Positions 24,073 through 37,421 of a stretch of DNA of 64,000 nt are shown one piece after another. The translations under genes were made by a program, and so were the position numbers. The notes under the pieces are model-generated. The model was not told where the DNA came from. It saw nothing but the letters and a program-made list of their open reading frames with translations, and did not search any database. Source of the DNA: Amblyornis subalaris (Eukaryota; Chordata; Aves; Passeriformes; Ptilonorhynchidae). The stretch is from the NCBI GenBank assembly GCA_018881555.1, contig JACAXG010000007.1, forward strand, positions 14,427,235 through 14,491,234, read 5' to 3'. Each line of letters begins with the position of its first letter. The stretch's first letter is position 1.

Positions 24073-27000
24073 ATGCAAAGTATTCTTTCTTGATAGCAGT
24101 TTAAATATGAAAGCAGCATTTAANTTTAGCTCTCTAACTTTTTCCTTTACAAAGAGAAGCTTTCCCTGCAGAGATCTTATTCATCCTTACTATTCATCCT
24201 TTGCACTGGAGCACTTCCAGTTCTGTAAAACATTTCTCATGAGAATGATATTGGTGAAACTGTTACCTGGCTTGAGTTGGTTGGCATATGGTTAGGAATT
24301 TAGGTGCTGCTTCACTTAGAGACAGCATAAATGCAGTGAGACTTCCTGTAATATTTCATGTATTTCACCCTTTCTTTTTTACATCTCAAAGGTCAGCACA
24401 CCAATTTGGCAGAGAGTATCTAATTGTTGTACAGACAAACAGGTGAAACCTTCTTATGTTTAGTTTTACTTTTATTCTTTCAGCTTAAAGAAGTAGCTTG
24501 TAGGGAAACAGATGACCTGATAAAATTTTGTCGAGTAAATTCATGATTATACATTTACTTGTAAAGTGATCTTGGGACATGCAGGGGTTATTCTGGTGAA
24601 ATGCAGAATTTAAATCAAGTTTCACTTGTTCATCTGTGATTAGGTCCTTAGGAGTGATACAGCCTTGCTGCAGAGTAGTGTTTTTACTTAATTTGATCAA
24701 TTTTTAAGGAGACATGAGTAGCATGCCCTCCAGTTAAGGCAGTCATGCTGTGAGGTGCATGAGTGTAGCCCAGTGGACAAAGCCCTGTCCCCAGAAAGAG
24801 GCCAGCTGCTCTCTTGTTGCTTTCTGCCCTCCACAGAGGTGGGGTGAATGGCACTGACCCCGGGTTCTTCCTTTTCTTTATGTATCAAGTCCCCTTTTTC
24901 CTTCTGTCCCCTTGAATTTTGCAGTGTTTCTAAGGCACTCATTCCATGTCAAGAGAAAATGCACTGTGGGACCAGTTTAGACTTTTTATTGACCAACAGT
25001 GAATAATCAGAAGGTTTGAACTATTTCTGTTAGGGAAAAGTTTTAGCCTCAATCCTTCACCTGCTACCAGTAGGTCGTTATTGCAAAGAGGAATACTTCT
25101 TTTTCTCCTCCTGTGTTTGTGCTGCTCGACTTTGCACTTAATTGGGTTTCATGAGTTTGTGTCAGGTGTGTGCTGAGCTACTCAAGGGAAGGAAGTGCAG
25201 AGGCATATAATTTATGAAACCTAACTGGCCTTATGCAGTAACAGCATCGTGCTGTTCAGGATGGCCAATATGGAAGTGCCTACAGTCTTATGCAATAACA
25301 AAATGTCTTGTAATGAAGTGTGNTTTTTATATTAATTTTAGGCACTTTTAGGTGCTTTGGCATATAAGCATCTGGGCAGAAGTTTTTTTGTAACCCTGTG
25401 TGTAAGACTTACCAAGACAACTAAAATCTGAGTGGATCTTCTGTACACGAGTCATCCTGTATGAGGAAATAGTATGTCTGTATGTTTGTGCATATTGTGG
25501 GTGCACACTGAGAAAGCAATATCACAGACACTTCTGCGTGCAAGTACTGGGTTTGTGGCTCCTAAAGGCAGCTGCTGAATTTCAAACATAGTTAGCATGG
25601 AGAACTTGGCCCTCCTAGGGTCTGCCACCAATCTGCTGCCCGCACAAAGGGTGGCACATGTAAAAATGTTGAAGCGATAGAGTCAGTTTTGATTTAAGGT
25701 TGTGGATTGATGGAGGCTCATTTACACCTCATCAAGAGTTTTGTGTGAGCTATACTAGTCTTTGATTATGAGTTAGGCACTGAATATGATACAGACAAAA
25801 ATGCCATTATCCTAACTTAGCCAGGTGTGCCTCATGCAAAATTGCTGCATTTTAAACCATATGGTAATTCACATTAATCTTAAAACATATAATTATAAAA
25901 ATGCTGGAAATGACACATTTTCAAAAAATAATTGAAAAATATCACAGTAAAACAGGTTTAAAAACTAAAGATGAGCTTCCTATCACCTACAGGCTATGAT
26001 AAAAAGAAAATACTGTGTATAGTCTGAAACCAACTGTTCCACTAAAAATGCTAAAGCTTAATTCATACCATGTGATAAAACATCTCAAACTTCAAACTTG
26101 TTAGTAGTATATCTGCTTGAAGCAAAACCAGTTTTATCTGCTGAAAAAACGTGGCAGATACTGTGCAACTTGTCACTCTGGGAGGTCTGTTTTCCAAGTA
26201 ATAAAATCCTTTCCTAACCAGTATTTCTGGTGGTCTTTTAGGACCTTGGGGCCTTNAAATCTTGCTAGCTCACCTCAGCTGAAGCAAGCATGAACGTTTC
26301 ACAGCCGGATGTAAGCATTCGGTCCATCCTCAAGTACGTGGAAAAAAAATGTTGTGGGACATCGTTCTTTGAGCAGAATGCCTTTACCGGAGTTGTACGT
26401 TTGAAGAGTCAGCAATGCCAAGTTTTCTTTTTTTGAGAATCTTAGTCTATCAAAGGAAATAGAAAAGCTTCACTGTGGGAAGGAGATTTCCTGCTGATAT
26501 TCCTTAAAAATGCACTTTCTGACTTCTGTAACTTCAATGAGAAACAGCTACAATAAATGCTGGCAACTGAGTGAGTGGTAAATATACTTGCTCTTGAACA
26601 CGAACTAGAGTCTGAAGAAAGTTTCAGTAAGATCTTAAATATGCTGTAGCTCACATCTCTCCCTGGTTTTCCCTTCTTTTATTTTTTATAGGCATTCTAA
26701 AAATCCTATTTTCGTTAAATGTCTTTATCACACCTAGTGTTAATTTTGGCCCTAAATCACTTGCCAGTAGGAAACCTTAATCTCCAAAATTATCAACAAA
26801 GGCTGTACAGTAAAAGTAGAGAATCCAACATAGAGCTTTCCCCTTTATTTCATACAAGCATGTATGTTGTTGTGGGCATATGACATTGGTGAGAGTTTTA
26901 ACTTGATTCTATGCAAATTTAATTAGCAGTCCTTTCTGGTGTGATGGATCAATTTTGGTATAGTTCAAGTTGTTTGTATGGTCTTCATCTCCAGTATATA

Positions 27001-28091
27001 GTATTATTGTCTGGATGGGCAGGCAATATGGGCTGTAATGGCATTAATATAGATTTTCCATTGTAAAATAATTGTTAATTCTCTGTATGGGTTCATAAAG
27101 CAGAAAGAAACTCAGCTGGGATAAGCCAGCATGCCTGTGGTCTTCACCTGCCTGACTCTTTCTAGTGTTCATTTNCATAATTAAGTCAAAGCAAAATCTG
27201 ACTTCCATTCACAACCAATTCGAACATTAATTTACATGAATGCAATCTTTTAATTCTTTCTTTTGTGACTGGGGAGATTAGATTGTAAGGCATACANGAA
27301 GAGTGATTAGAAAATTAAACAAAATGGAAGATATGCTGGTGGAGAGAAATTGTAAAATAGGTATTTCTCTTGCCACGTTTCACCCTTCTTTGGTTCATGA
27401 GGTTAATGACTATATGCTAGAGATTTGCTTCGGGTTACCAAAATTGCAGGCAAAAGTCTTGAGTGAAAGAAGGGTTAGAAAAGGAATCCTCTTCAAGCAA
27501 AACTGCTCATTTATTTCAATCAATGCCAGAGGAGACATCTTTGCTTGGTGGTTGGAATATATTATCCTTTTCAAAAGGCCAGTTGAAAGAGATTCAATAG
27601 GTGAGCTAATTTTAAATCAAAAGCTGTGTGATAATACATTAATCTCTCCTTGTCTGACACTATCCACCCAAGAGACAGTAAAATACACAGGCTTGGGCTG
27701 ACCCAGTATAAGGAATGTGATCTAACTGCACAAGTTGCAAGGAGGGAGAACACCAGTATGTGCCCGAGGGCAAGATCATCGGAGAAAGCTGTGAAGAAAT
27801 TGAAGATTTGAGCCACTGTTAAGTCTCACAGAGCAATAACAGATGTATTTCAAACAAGGATGCATTTAAAAGGAGCACCATGAGTGTGCATGTCTTCATA
27901 TTTCTAAAACCAGCCTTTCCCAGACAGTGCTTTCCTTACGGATTGAAATTAGTTTCTTTGTGTCCACTTTTTTTCCCCTGGCCCTTGTTAAGGGAAATGG
28001 TGTGTACTGTGTGAGATGTTCAGAGCCGTCCACATTCTGTGGTTGGGAATTGGTCTCGAAAGCGAGATGCTTGCTGTTTCTCAGTTTTCAG

Positions 28092-28412
28092 GCAGGTCTT
28101 ACTGACACAGAAATTTTCAAGGTTTACAGACCATACCTTGTTTGCCTTCTCTGGACACAACCTGCACTGTGCATGTCTCAAACACAACTGATGCTCTGTG
28201 CCTGCCAATTGAGTAAAACACACTGGGTAAAAGCATCTTGTCTCGTAAAACTGATCAACTGGGTTGGCTTAAAAGTAAAGAAGCCGAATGAAAACCATGC
28301 AGGTCTGCTGAACTTTCACCTCTGGTACTGGGGTGTGTCTCGCTGGCTTCACTTGAATCAACGACCCACAGAAGTGTCTCAGCTCCTTCAGAGTGCCTTA
28401 CTCTGGCTGCTG
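28092..28412 (+). other. Candidate internal exon (splice-bounded open frame), function unknown
   Basis: A reading frame open from about 27870 to 28427, with no in-frame ATG near its beginning, contains a strong acceptor (TTGCTGTTTCTCAGTTTTCAG ending at 28091, split here only for description as a long pyrimidine tract plus CAG) and a good donor (CTGCTG then GTAAGA at 28413). The interval between them is 321 bases, exactly 107 codons in the open frame, so it would be a symmetric phase-0 exon. The translation is rich in Leu, Trp and Cys and matches no family I know. By a rough stop-codon estimate, an open run of about 186 codons is expected well under once in 64 kb of this composition. It remains a computational candidate. 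Confidence 0.15.
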
Positions 28413-28494
28413 GTAAGAGGGATGTGAAATATGTATTATTTTAAAACATATAATACTCCTTTCTTGTTTCCTGAAAATAAATTAGATTTTTCTC

Positions 28495-28516
28495 CTGAAT
28501 TTTAGCTGAATTTTAG
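28495..28516. repeat. 11-bp tandem duplication (CTGAATTTTAG)
   Basis: Two perfect head-to-tail copies of CTGAATTTTAG. Immediately downstream is a short CpG cluster, CCGTACGACGAAAGCGC at about 28522-28538. Confidence 0.85.
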
Positions 28517-31500
28517 TTTACCCGTACGACGAAAGCGCTTGTAATTTTTTGATCTTGCCTTTCTAGCATCCAGATGGAGAGGTGGGAAGGGTAGCTGTGA
28601 GGATGAGGTTAGTGCACTGCTGTTGCTCTAAGGGGGAGGATCAAGGGCATGGTTTAGGAAGTAGAAGGCAGATGAATTATGGAATTCTACATCTGCTTCA
28701 TTTTGTTAAGCTACAATTTGTATGTGGCATTGGACACATTGTTTCTCATTTCTTGTCAGTTATTCTTAATGTGGGAATGAATGTGTAGGACCTCCTTCCC
28801 TGGAGGTGTGTCAGGTAAATAGGAAACCTCTTTTTAGACATTTCTTTCTATATTATTTAAAAAATGGCAGCTGGCTTGTTTTATACTTGGCTTTGATGAC
28901 TATTTCTGCAGCTTGAGCTCAGCCACATTTGAAAAGCACAATAGTAATCCCAAATTTAATGCAGGCATTACAAAACACACTGTGTGTTTGTGACTCAGTA
29001 GTGTTACGTCTCAAATCCCTGATGCAGCTTTTCTTCTAAGATCCTGACTTGCTTTTGCATGAAAGATGAAACAATGAAGCCATTACTGAAATGGCACCTA
29101 TGAAACAGTTTTCAGAAAACAACACCTGAGAAAAATTGCAAGCGCAAGCAGTGCTTAATGCAATCAGCTCGATTGTTTTAACTTTTGAAAACATATTATC
29201 TCTTATTAATGCCTTTACCACACTGGATGTTGTTTCTGCATTTATTTACATAGTATAAAAATAAGAAACCCTTTATTCCAAAAAGCAGTCATTAGACTTG
29301 TTGTTCTTTGTCTTAAATGGAGAAATAATTAGCAGTCATAATCAAATTTTTAACTAAGGCATATACCCAGCTTCTTAACGTCATCTGGCAAGAACTAGGT
29401 TGAAATCCTGTCCAAGGTGCAATACTTTTCTAAAGATATATGGTATGTAAAATGCAGTGCTATTATATAGCATTAATCAAAATGTCACCAGTTCCTGAAA
29501 TGGGCTTTTGTCAGGGAGCATATATTGGTGTTCTGGCTGATAATGGCCTCGCTAATTTACGACAGACTACCATGTCNGTAATAATAAAAAATCTTCTCTT
29601 TCTGCTCTTTTGATATTTTCCCATTGATGCATGTCATTTTTTGAACAGGATAAAACACTTCTGTCATAACATATAATATCTCTGTTCTCTAAATGTGGAG
29701 TATGCTATGATATAGAAGGAAAATGTTATACTGTGCTGTGTAGGCAAGACAATATAAATGGCTTTGTATTGTGTTTGTTCTTGGGTAACGGAATCGTTTA
29801 TCCCGTCAACTCTTCCCCTCCTTTGTTTTGAAAGAGGCTTTTTAGAGAAAAATACACACAAGGTAGTTCATTTAAAACTGAGTTCCTGACTTCATGAGTG
29901 CCGAAGGTTTAGTTTCAGGTCAGTAAACTAATCTATTGCTAAAATCACCGTTTTGCAAATCACAAACAACAGATTACAGTAATGGCTTGTTGGCAGTGAA
30001 TCTTTCTTGAAATAATTCTTTATTTAAATCTTTAAGCTACCTTGTTCTCAGTTTAGACTTACCCACTTTATGAGTGGAGCCTTTTTTTATCAGTGGAACA
30101 ATTGCAGGAACCCCTTTGAATTGTCTGTTTCTGAAAATATAGTTCATTATGCCTAAGTAAAAAGTATTTAATGTAGTTTTTTCCTAGTAGGCTCTAGTGC
30201 TTGTAATTTGAGTGCTAGATTTTTGTATAGATTTCAAGAAACAGAGTGTACTAGTTTTGCAAAGTCAATAATTAGGTATTGCAAAATATATGTTCACACT
30301 GTGTATATTTGCAGCATGCAAGTAGAAAAATTTCTGTCCTGTTGAACACTACAAGATGGTTGGAAGAGGCTAAGATGTAAACTATTGATGTATTTCATCT
30401 ATTTTAAAGAGAAGACAAAGGGTAATCCCTCAGAATTCTTCCCCAAAAAACTTGTGTTGCTTTTGAAGGCTGTTGCAGCACTGGAGAGGGTGCAGTGGAA
30501 TACACTGCTGTTGCTTCCTGTGAAAATGTAGACCAGCTCTGAAATTTCCATGTGCTCAAACACTTTGCTCTCTGCTCTCGGGTTAAAAATGTCCCTGAAG
30601 TACACCAGCCAGTTCATGCCAACTTTCGGTCTCACTTTAGGAGATCAAAAACTTCTTCTTAATACTGAAAAATGATAGCAAAGAGTATTTTTACATTGAA
30701 TACTCTCGAACACAGATGTGTGGTGCCTCACTAGCTACATTTAATGTTACAACGTGTGAAGATAAGGCACAGTGAAGTGAAAAGATTCGCAGTAGGTGAA
30801 AAATTCAAGGATTCGTAATTATTTTGAGTATATAACTGTCCAAAATATAGGACCATTTTTCTGTCTGCCTACCTCTCTGTTATGTTTCCTACCAGTGTGG
30901 TATTATGAAGTCTTTTGAAAGTCAGCAGAAATTTTAGGATGTCATCTAATAAACCAATCTAAAGAAGTCAGGGTTTCCAAAAATTTTCCTTCTGTCCAGA
31001 GCTCTTTAAAGTAATAATNAATACTTTGGGAAATTGTCCCTTTGAAATAGCAAATACCAACATTTCTCATGTACCACATTGGGCATTTGACCCATATCTT
31101 GAATCATTACATTGAATCCATGGCAAGTATCATTTTCTAGTTGAATGGTGCCTTCATCTCTATCTCCAAAATCGGAATGGGCCTTGTCATAGTGGCCCAA
31201 TAAATCTAATGCCTGCAGGAAGCTTAGGCTACCTATGGTAGGTGAAAGTCAGTAGTGCGTCATGGTCACCTAGCCTGTAATGTCCATTTGTTTATTGGCA
31301 CTAATAATGCATATTTGAATTCAAGAGAGTAATTTGGAAACTCTTCAGGCCCTAGTGGTACTTCATTTCTTGTTCTCATGTGACAGAGGTTCTTTTCTGA
31401 GCCTGAAAAAAATCTTGTGTAAAAAAAGGTTTGATGAGATCGATATATTCCTGATGGGGAAGGGGGTGAAGGTGGTGGTTTCTTGAGCCTTTTCTGGTGT

Positions 31501-31658
31501 AAGATGACATAGGCAAATATGAAACTTCTCTTGTCACAATTATAGGTTCTGGTAGATTACTTATGTTAAAGATGGTATTCCCGTAATGCTTTTTGCACTT
31601 TTTTATTCCAACAGTAGAATTTACTACAGTCTTATGGGTTTTTTAGTTTGCTTTGGTT

Positions 31659-31674
31659 TATATATATATATATA
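31659..31674. repeat. (TA)n microsatellite
   Basis: Eight TA units followed by two ambiguous bases (31675 and 31678), which may reflect length or sequence variation at the repeat edge. Confidence 0.85.
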
Positions 31675-32855
31675 NAANATTATTTTTTTCTCACCTTTAC
31701 ATAGATATAGCCTCATCTATTTTTCATGTTTGTATATAAGGGCCAGACACTCACAATTATGCATTGTCTTTATGGTATGTTACCTATGGTCAGCAAGAGA
31801 TACTATTTTTTATAAGAAAGTATCAGCATGAGGAAAACCAAAAAATTTTTCTACAGCTGATACAGAAGGTGGCTCATGCTACCATTTCCAGTAATACAGA
31901 CACACATATTTATGTGTAATCATAACTTCAGTAAAATTCCACCCTAAGGGCTATAGGAAATGTAATGCTGGAGATNTTATTTACAGGGTTCCAGCAGACA
32001 AACTCTCCTGAAGGTGGGTAGTTCAAGAGACTACTGAGTGATCTCACTGTCTAAAGCGAAACTTCCTAATCTGCTGTTATCAGTGGAAGAGCTGCCTCAC
32101 CAGCATTTTTGGTACATACCAAATTTCGATATGAAAATGTAATGATTTTCTTTATGAGTACTATGGCCAAAAAATGCCTGTGCATTCTCTTTAACATGAA
32201 AATTCTCATATAATAATGCTGTATAAATGGAAGGCTGTTACTACTCATGAAAGAAAACGGTTTAGAATGCTTGAGTATAAAACCCAGGAGATTAATTTTA
32301 AAGTTGTTTTAATTACAAAGTAGAGACCATAATGAAAGAAATTTGCTGTAAATGCTGTAGATTTCAAAGACATAACATTTTTCAGTAAGCTATTTCTAAA
32401 ATTCATTTAATAATTCCATCAAACTTTTACTGGCAAAAAAATGGACATTGACTAATTTCGTTTTTAAGAGGCTTCTGGAAAGTAAGAATGGAACTGACCT
32501 CACCCAGAGAAGTGGAGGAGAGGCTTGAAGGGCTTTAGCAAGACTGAGGGGTGAAATGTTACTGCTGGAAAAGGAGCCCTGACATGCTGACCAGTGCTTG
32601 ATTTTTAGTGCCTGAGGGTGTGGCTTGACTGCTATTCTGGCTTTGCTTTAGACTTGCCCAGTAATCTGTTGTTGGATGGTGCATGTGGGCAGTTCAGGGA
32701 AAAGGGATCAGGATGACTTCTTTCATTGTGAGTATTCATTCCTGAAGTTGCACTCCTTCCTCTATTTTGTAAACCTTGATTTATTTTCACTATGCTGCAC
32801 CTTCCAGCTCCTTATTCAGGATGCTGCATGGATCATTTTTTTCCTTGGTAGGTAC

Positions 32856-32908
32856 ACAGTTCCTCTAGCAAAACAGTTCCTCTAGTAACCTCACCTCTAG
32901 CAAAACAG
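32856..32908. repeat. Imperfect triplication around CTCTAGCAAAACAG
   Basis: ACAGTTCCTCTAG occurs at 32856 and 32873 (period 17), and CTCTAGCAAAACAG at 32863 and 32895. The pattern suggests two successive small duplications. Confidence 0.75.
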
Positions 32909-34860
32909 CAAGAATGAAGCAAGAGCTTTCCTTTCCTCGCTGAGTTCCCAACACTTGGCTATTCCTCATGCAAGAGAAGTAAGGAAAGTATCACTGCTGC
33001 CCCTCCCACTCTTTGTATTTCGCTATGAAACCATAAGAATGAACATGACAGTGTCTTGGGCAAACAGAGAGTGGGTAGGTGCCTTACAAGGAGACTGCTG
33101 TGACTGGTAGGCTGTGCCATTTGAGGGTGCCTCACGTGATGGAAGCTGCAGCATGACAAGGATTTTCAGTGTACTTTTGTTGGTAAAATTTTGTCAGTTA
33201 CATGATCCGTCTGAAGGCTCCAGGCCATTTCTTGCTCAGTTCAGTGTCAGTGGAACCATGAAATCTCCCCATTTCCAGAGTAGGGTACCTTGAATACTGT
33301 TTGTGCTCTGTGATACTTTGCAAATTTAGATAAAATATTTACACTGCTTTTATTGGATTAGTTCTCTCATTCCCAAAGGAAGCAATGTGTAGCCCTGCAG
33401 TTTGTTTTGCTTTCTCTGTGCTGTATCCCACAGCTGCTGATGACCATTCAGCTCATTGCTGGTTAAAAGAATGTGGAAGAGATTGCCTTAATGCAAAATG
33501 CATTGATTCACGGTGCAAGAATAAAGTGCACAATAAGAAAGCACTGAAACTTTGTTTGTCTCTTCGAGTAAGGATTATGTACGGAGAGGAGGACTCAGTC
33601 AGTGATTAGAGAAAGGAATTCATGGTAAACAAAACCAAGTTGTGCTGAAGCTCTTCAGAGAGGAGTACACAGAGCTTTCACACTACAAATGGGTTGCAGT
33701 GTTTCATCTCTGGGTAAACAGCGTNCCCGAAGACACATGCAGAGATCAAATCTATGGTCACTTTAAAGGACTGGAAGATGAATGGCCGACTTGCAGTCCT
33801 TTTTCTTTAAAATATTCATTTATTTTGGAGAATGATGTTAGTGGGAGAAATAGCCAGATGGTTACGGTGGGAGCTACAGCTTCGGCTCCCTCCAGTCAAA
33901 AGGGAAGAACCTGAGTTTCATATTCTGTGCAAACCCACAAACCATTGGCAGTGGGAAATAGCACTGACCAATGTCATCTGTGACATCTTTGACATCAAAC
34001 CTCAAACACTAAAATGCAAATATGCCTTCAATTAGCAGCTAATTTGAGAAGTGATTTTTTTTTTTTTTTCCAACAAACAACCTAACTAGCAAAAAGCACT
34101 CATGTTTTACTAAGTTCTGCAGTCTTCTGTGGAGGAGAGTAGACATTGTTAGCTAATGCAGTGTCCTGTTCAGGGTGTGAAGCTGTGTGCTAACCAAACT
34201 AATCCTGTCGTGTCATCCCTTGATAAGGAAGCCTACAAGAGATCTGCACACTTCAGTATTCTTTAAATTGATTTTGAGGACTTCACTGGGACTTATACAC
34301 AGAGAGGTGCAGCTCAGCCCACTTTTTTTAGATAACCAGATTTCCTCTGTCCACCTAATTTGAAAAGCTTTAACACGACTTGTGTGGAGTGGATAAGTTC
34401 CTCAGATCTTTGGGATCTCAGAAGCTTATGTGGGGCACCAAAGTTCTGAAAGAGTCTCTTTTTTTAACTGGCATTTTGAGCGTAATTTTTTTGCCTCTTC
34501 CTAGCTCTCAGCTAAGCAGTAGTGATGCAATTCTAGTTATTCTCTTGAAGTATTTTTTTCTATAAGCAAAAAAGAAGTATTGTGAAACCTTGGAAGAATA
34601 GATGATTAGTCACTTTTTCCTCAGCTGTAAGTGCCTTGTGCTGGGTTGTTTCGAGCCTTGTTTTTTTCTTAGTAGATCAGTCCAAGACAATGGAGAACCT
34701 TCATGTCAATAAAGATCAGCTGGTGTTGTCTTTTCTGCTTAAGACGTATGAAGTTTGACAGGACCTCTATATGTGGATCAATAGTGGACTATTAAGAAGA
34801 TTAAAATATGGTCTAGAAGTGACAGCAACAGGTTGAGAATTGAAAATCTCTTTTCTACTC

Positions 34861-34995
34861 CTGGTTCTGCCTGTGGCTAGACAATTTACTTACTGTCCAA
34901 TTGCCTTATTTCCATTACATGTAAAATGACTTTATTAGTGCTGTTGCAACAAGACTGACTATTAAGGTTATTCCTATGCCTGTGCAGTGCATAGA
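34861..34995 (+). mobile_element. MIR-like SINE relic
   Basis: Sense-orientation similarity to MIR: GGTTCTGCC (compare 'ggctctgcc'), TGTGGCTAGACAATTTACTTA (compare 'tgtgaccttgggcaagttacttaa', cited as a short landmark), CCTTATTTCC..TGTAAAATGA (compare 'cctcagtttcctcatctgtaaaatgg'), and GTTGCAACAAGACT further on. The order and spacing fit MIR over about 135 bases. Confidence 0.6.
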
Positions 34996-35972
34996 GAGAG
35001 TTTGCTGTTTAATACCCAGCATTAGAGCAGCCCAGGCAGTTCAGCTTGTTGCCTGCAGTTGAACCACATCCAAGATAAGGGCGTTTTCTGTGTAGAAATT
35101 GCTGAACTGCTCAGGGAAGGGTAGTATATTTCTCTATAGCACTGCATCGAAAGGAAAATGTTGGATGGGATGTACAGGATGTTAATAAGGGTATAAACAC
35201 CTTCCTCTCTCTTCCAGATCAGTGTATATGGCATTTCATTTCCAGAGAAAGGCACTCATATTTTTAGGGGGTGTCAGTAGGTGCAAAGTTTAGTGGCGCT
35301 CAGGTGATTTACAAACACTGAATATTTATTTGGCCCCATATTTCCTTCTGCCTAATCCTAATTAAATGTAAAGCAGTGTTTTGATTCTGTTTCCTCACTG
35401 AATGCTGACTGATGCTGCAGAACCTATCTCTGATTTTATTGCTATTGGCCTTTTCTGCCAGCAACTCTTTTCCAGACAAATGCAGGGAATTTTTATTGAC
35501 AGCTTATTTTAACAGATCTTATGATGAAGGATGTTTCTGCTGCAGAGGTAGAGAGCAGCTGTGAGATGGGTTTTACTGGCTATGATCCAATTTATCTAAG
35601 TTGTCTGTCTTGCTGTGATTCATCAAGTACTATAAAAAGTGGCTGTGAAATGGGCAGGGAAAAAACCCCAACAAACCCATTTCTGAGCTAAAAGGCGCTT
35701 TTTGTCATGGTGCCGTTGTACTAAAGCAGGCCAAAAAGAGCAGACTCATGCCGGCAGTATCGGTTCTCTTTCAGGTCAAGCTCTATGTGGTGAACTTCCT
35801 CTCAAAAACAGCAGAGGAATTGCTGCAGTGAGCTCAGGTGTGGATTTGGAAAAGGGGGTGTAATCTTACAACCAGAGACAGCTTCCAGAGCACCTGTCAT
35901 GTCAAGGTAGTGGTGATCTTCCATGTGTACTATCTCTCCCTGCCCAGAAAACGTCACAGCACAAGTTTGGGC

Positions 35973-36050
35973 CAGTTGCCCCGTTTTACGCAGAGCCTGA
36001 ACATGACAAGACTGACTTGCCGGCTGTGTCTGAGGGTCGGAGTTGATGCT
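35973..36050 (-). mobile_element. MIR-like SINE relic, reverse orientation
   Basis: The plus strand reads GTTGCCCCGTTTTACGCAGA, then GACTGACTTGCC, GGCTGTGTC and GGTCGGAGTT, close in order to the antisense MIR words 'ccccattttacagatgag', 'gtgacttgccc', 'ggtcacacag' and 'gcagagctggg'. It lies about 1 kb from the sense-orientation relic at 34861. Short and diverged. Confidence 0.4.
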
Positions 36051-36299
36051 TTGCTTTCCCACCTTTTACCTTCCCCTCGGCTTCATGGTGGGAAAGGGAC
36101 AGGTTATTTAAAGCCACCTAGAGAAGAATCATGGATTTGCATTTGTGATAGATAGAGAGGAGCAGAAATAGACTATTTTGGGAGCTCCAGCCTTTGTGAG
36201 TATGTGTGTTTTGAAGGTGGTGTGGTGGGACAGGCAAATATAAGCAGTAGAAGAAAAATGACTGGGGAGTAACAGTTTGACATAGAGGTGCGTATGTAA

Positions 36300-36321
36300 A
36301 ATTTTATATAAATTTTATATA
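36300..36321. repeat. 11-bp tandem duplication (AATTTTATATA)
   Basis: Two perfect head-to-tail copies of AATTTTATATA. Confidence 0.85.
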
Positions 36322-37421
36322 AAAGTATGTTTGTTACATCGTGCCTATTTAATTTCTCAGGGGGTTTTGAATTCTATATGGGTGGATGCAGCCAATGTTT
36401 ATGAGCTGTGCATATTACCTAATGACTCATTTCTCAGCGAGTTGAAAACCTGTAATTCAATATTTCCAATGGAACCAACCCAAGGCCTATTGGCATCAAG
36501 AAAAAATATGAACTTATGTGAGCTTTATCGCAATCCCTAAACAGATAAGTCTGGTCTGTGCTTTCCAGATGGAGAAGGTTGCTCTACTGAGGGGAAAATC
36601 CCAAACAGATTAATGCTGTTTCAGTTAAAGGTGTTTGCAATAGCAATAGAATGGATGACTTGAGATAACTAATTTCTAATATCTGCTGATTTTTTTAGGC
36701 TTTGAAAGTTAGATCTCCTCTTCTTGTTATTTGACCTAACATTGTTTTGTGCATCTCCATTTTGCATAGGTAGGAATTGGGAAAGAAAATAGGCTTTAAA
36801 TAAATTTCAAAAATTTTAAAATACATGTCTTTTCAGATTTTACCTTAATTACATCCTAATTTCTCATTTTAGATGTTTATTCAAAATGTATTCACTTTAC
36901 TCTAAATAGTTTTAGTCTTTAGTGACTGGGTTACAAAGAAATATTTAAATCAAATAAAGTAATGTTTCTCTTATTAGATTCTAAAAATGCAGCATGAACA
37001 TCTTAAAAATTTCTTCCGTTTTTTTTCAACACCGTTGACTGAAAGCTCTTCCCTTCCACAGCAGTATCATATGTCCCAATGTAAAGTGAAAACTGAGAAT
37101 GCTATCAAGCTTTTAAAAAAATGTACACAAGCCCCAGTCAGCAACCAGAACTGTAATTTCTTTTAGATTACATTTTAAACTCGTATCTTCTTGAATGCTT
37201 TAACTCAGTACATAGGATTTGGAAGTTAACACTAGTGATTAACATCTATGCTGGCTTTTGTTCTTCCAGTTTTAGTGGCTTTTGGAAAGAAACAAGAGGT
37301 TGAATTATTTCTGCTAGAAATGGGAATAAAATATTTTTAAGGTCCTAAGGTTCTCATTCACTTCTAGAGACTTTTGTTCAAGTTTTTCTCTTGGGTTTGG
37401 CTTTTGGGATGTTTTTGGAGT

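Larger units (their letters stand above)
24073..34860. other. AT-rich noncoding DNA
   Basis: No gene recognised. Noted inside: a CpG islet with a 48-codon open frame at 26290-26436, a splice-bounded open frame at 28092-28412, a small duplication and CpG group near 28495-28540, a (TA) run at 31659 and a triplicated word at 32856-32908. Other open frames, including one of 125 codons from an ATG at 27324, are within what chance allows for this length and composition. Confidence 0.55.

Noticed and set aside
27324..27701. 125-codon frame from an ATG in good context (A at -3, G at +4)
   Set aside because: By a rough stop-frequency estimate about two such frames are expected by chance in six frames of this window, and the translation has no recognisable motif.
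33385..33914. Two successive open frames (74 and 90 codons)
   Set aside because: Different frames, no domain, no consistent splice sites; one has an ambiguous codon.
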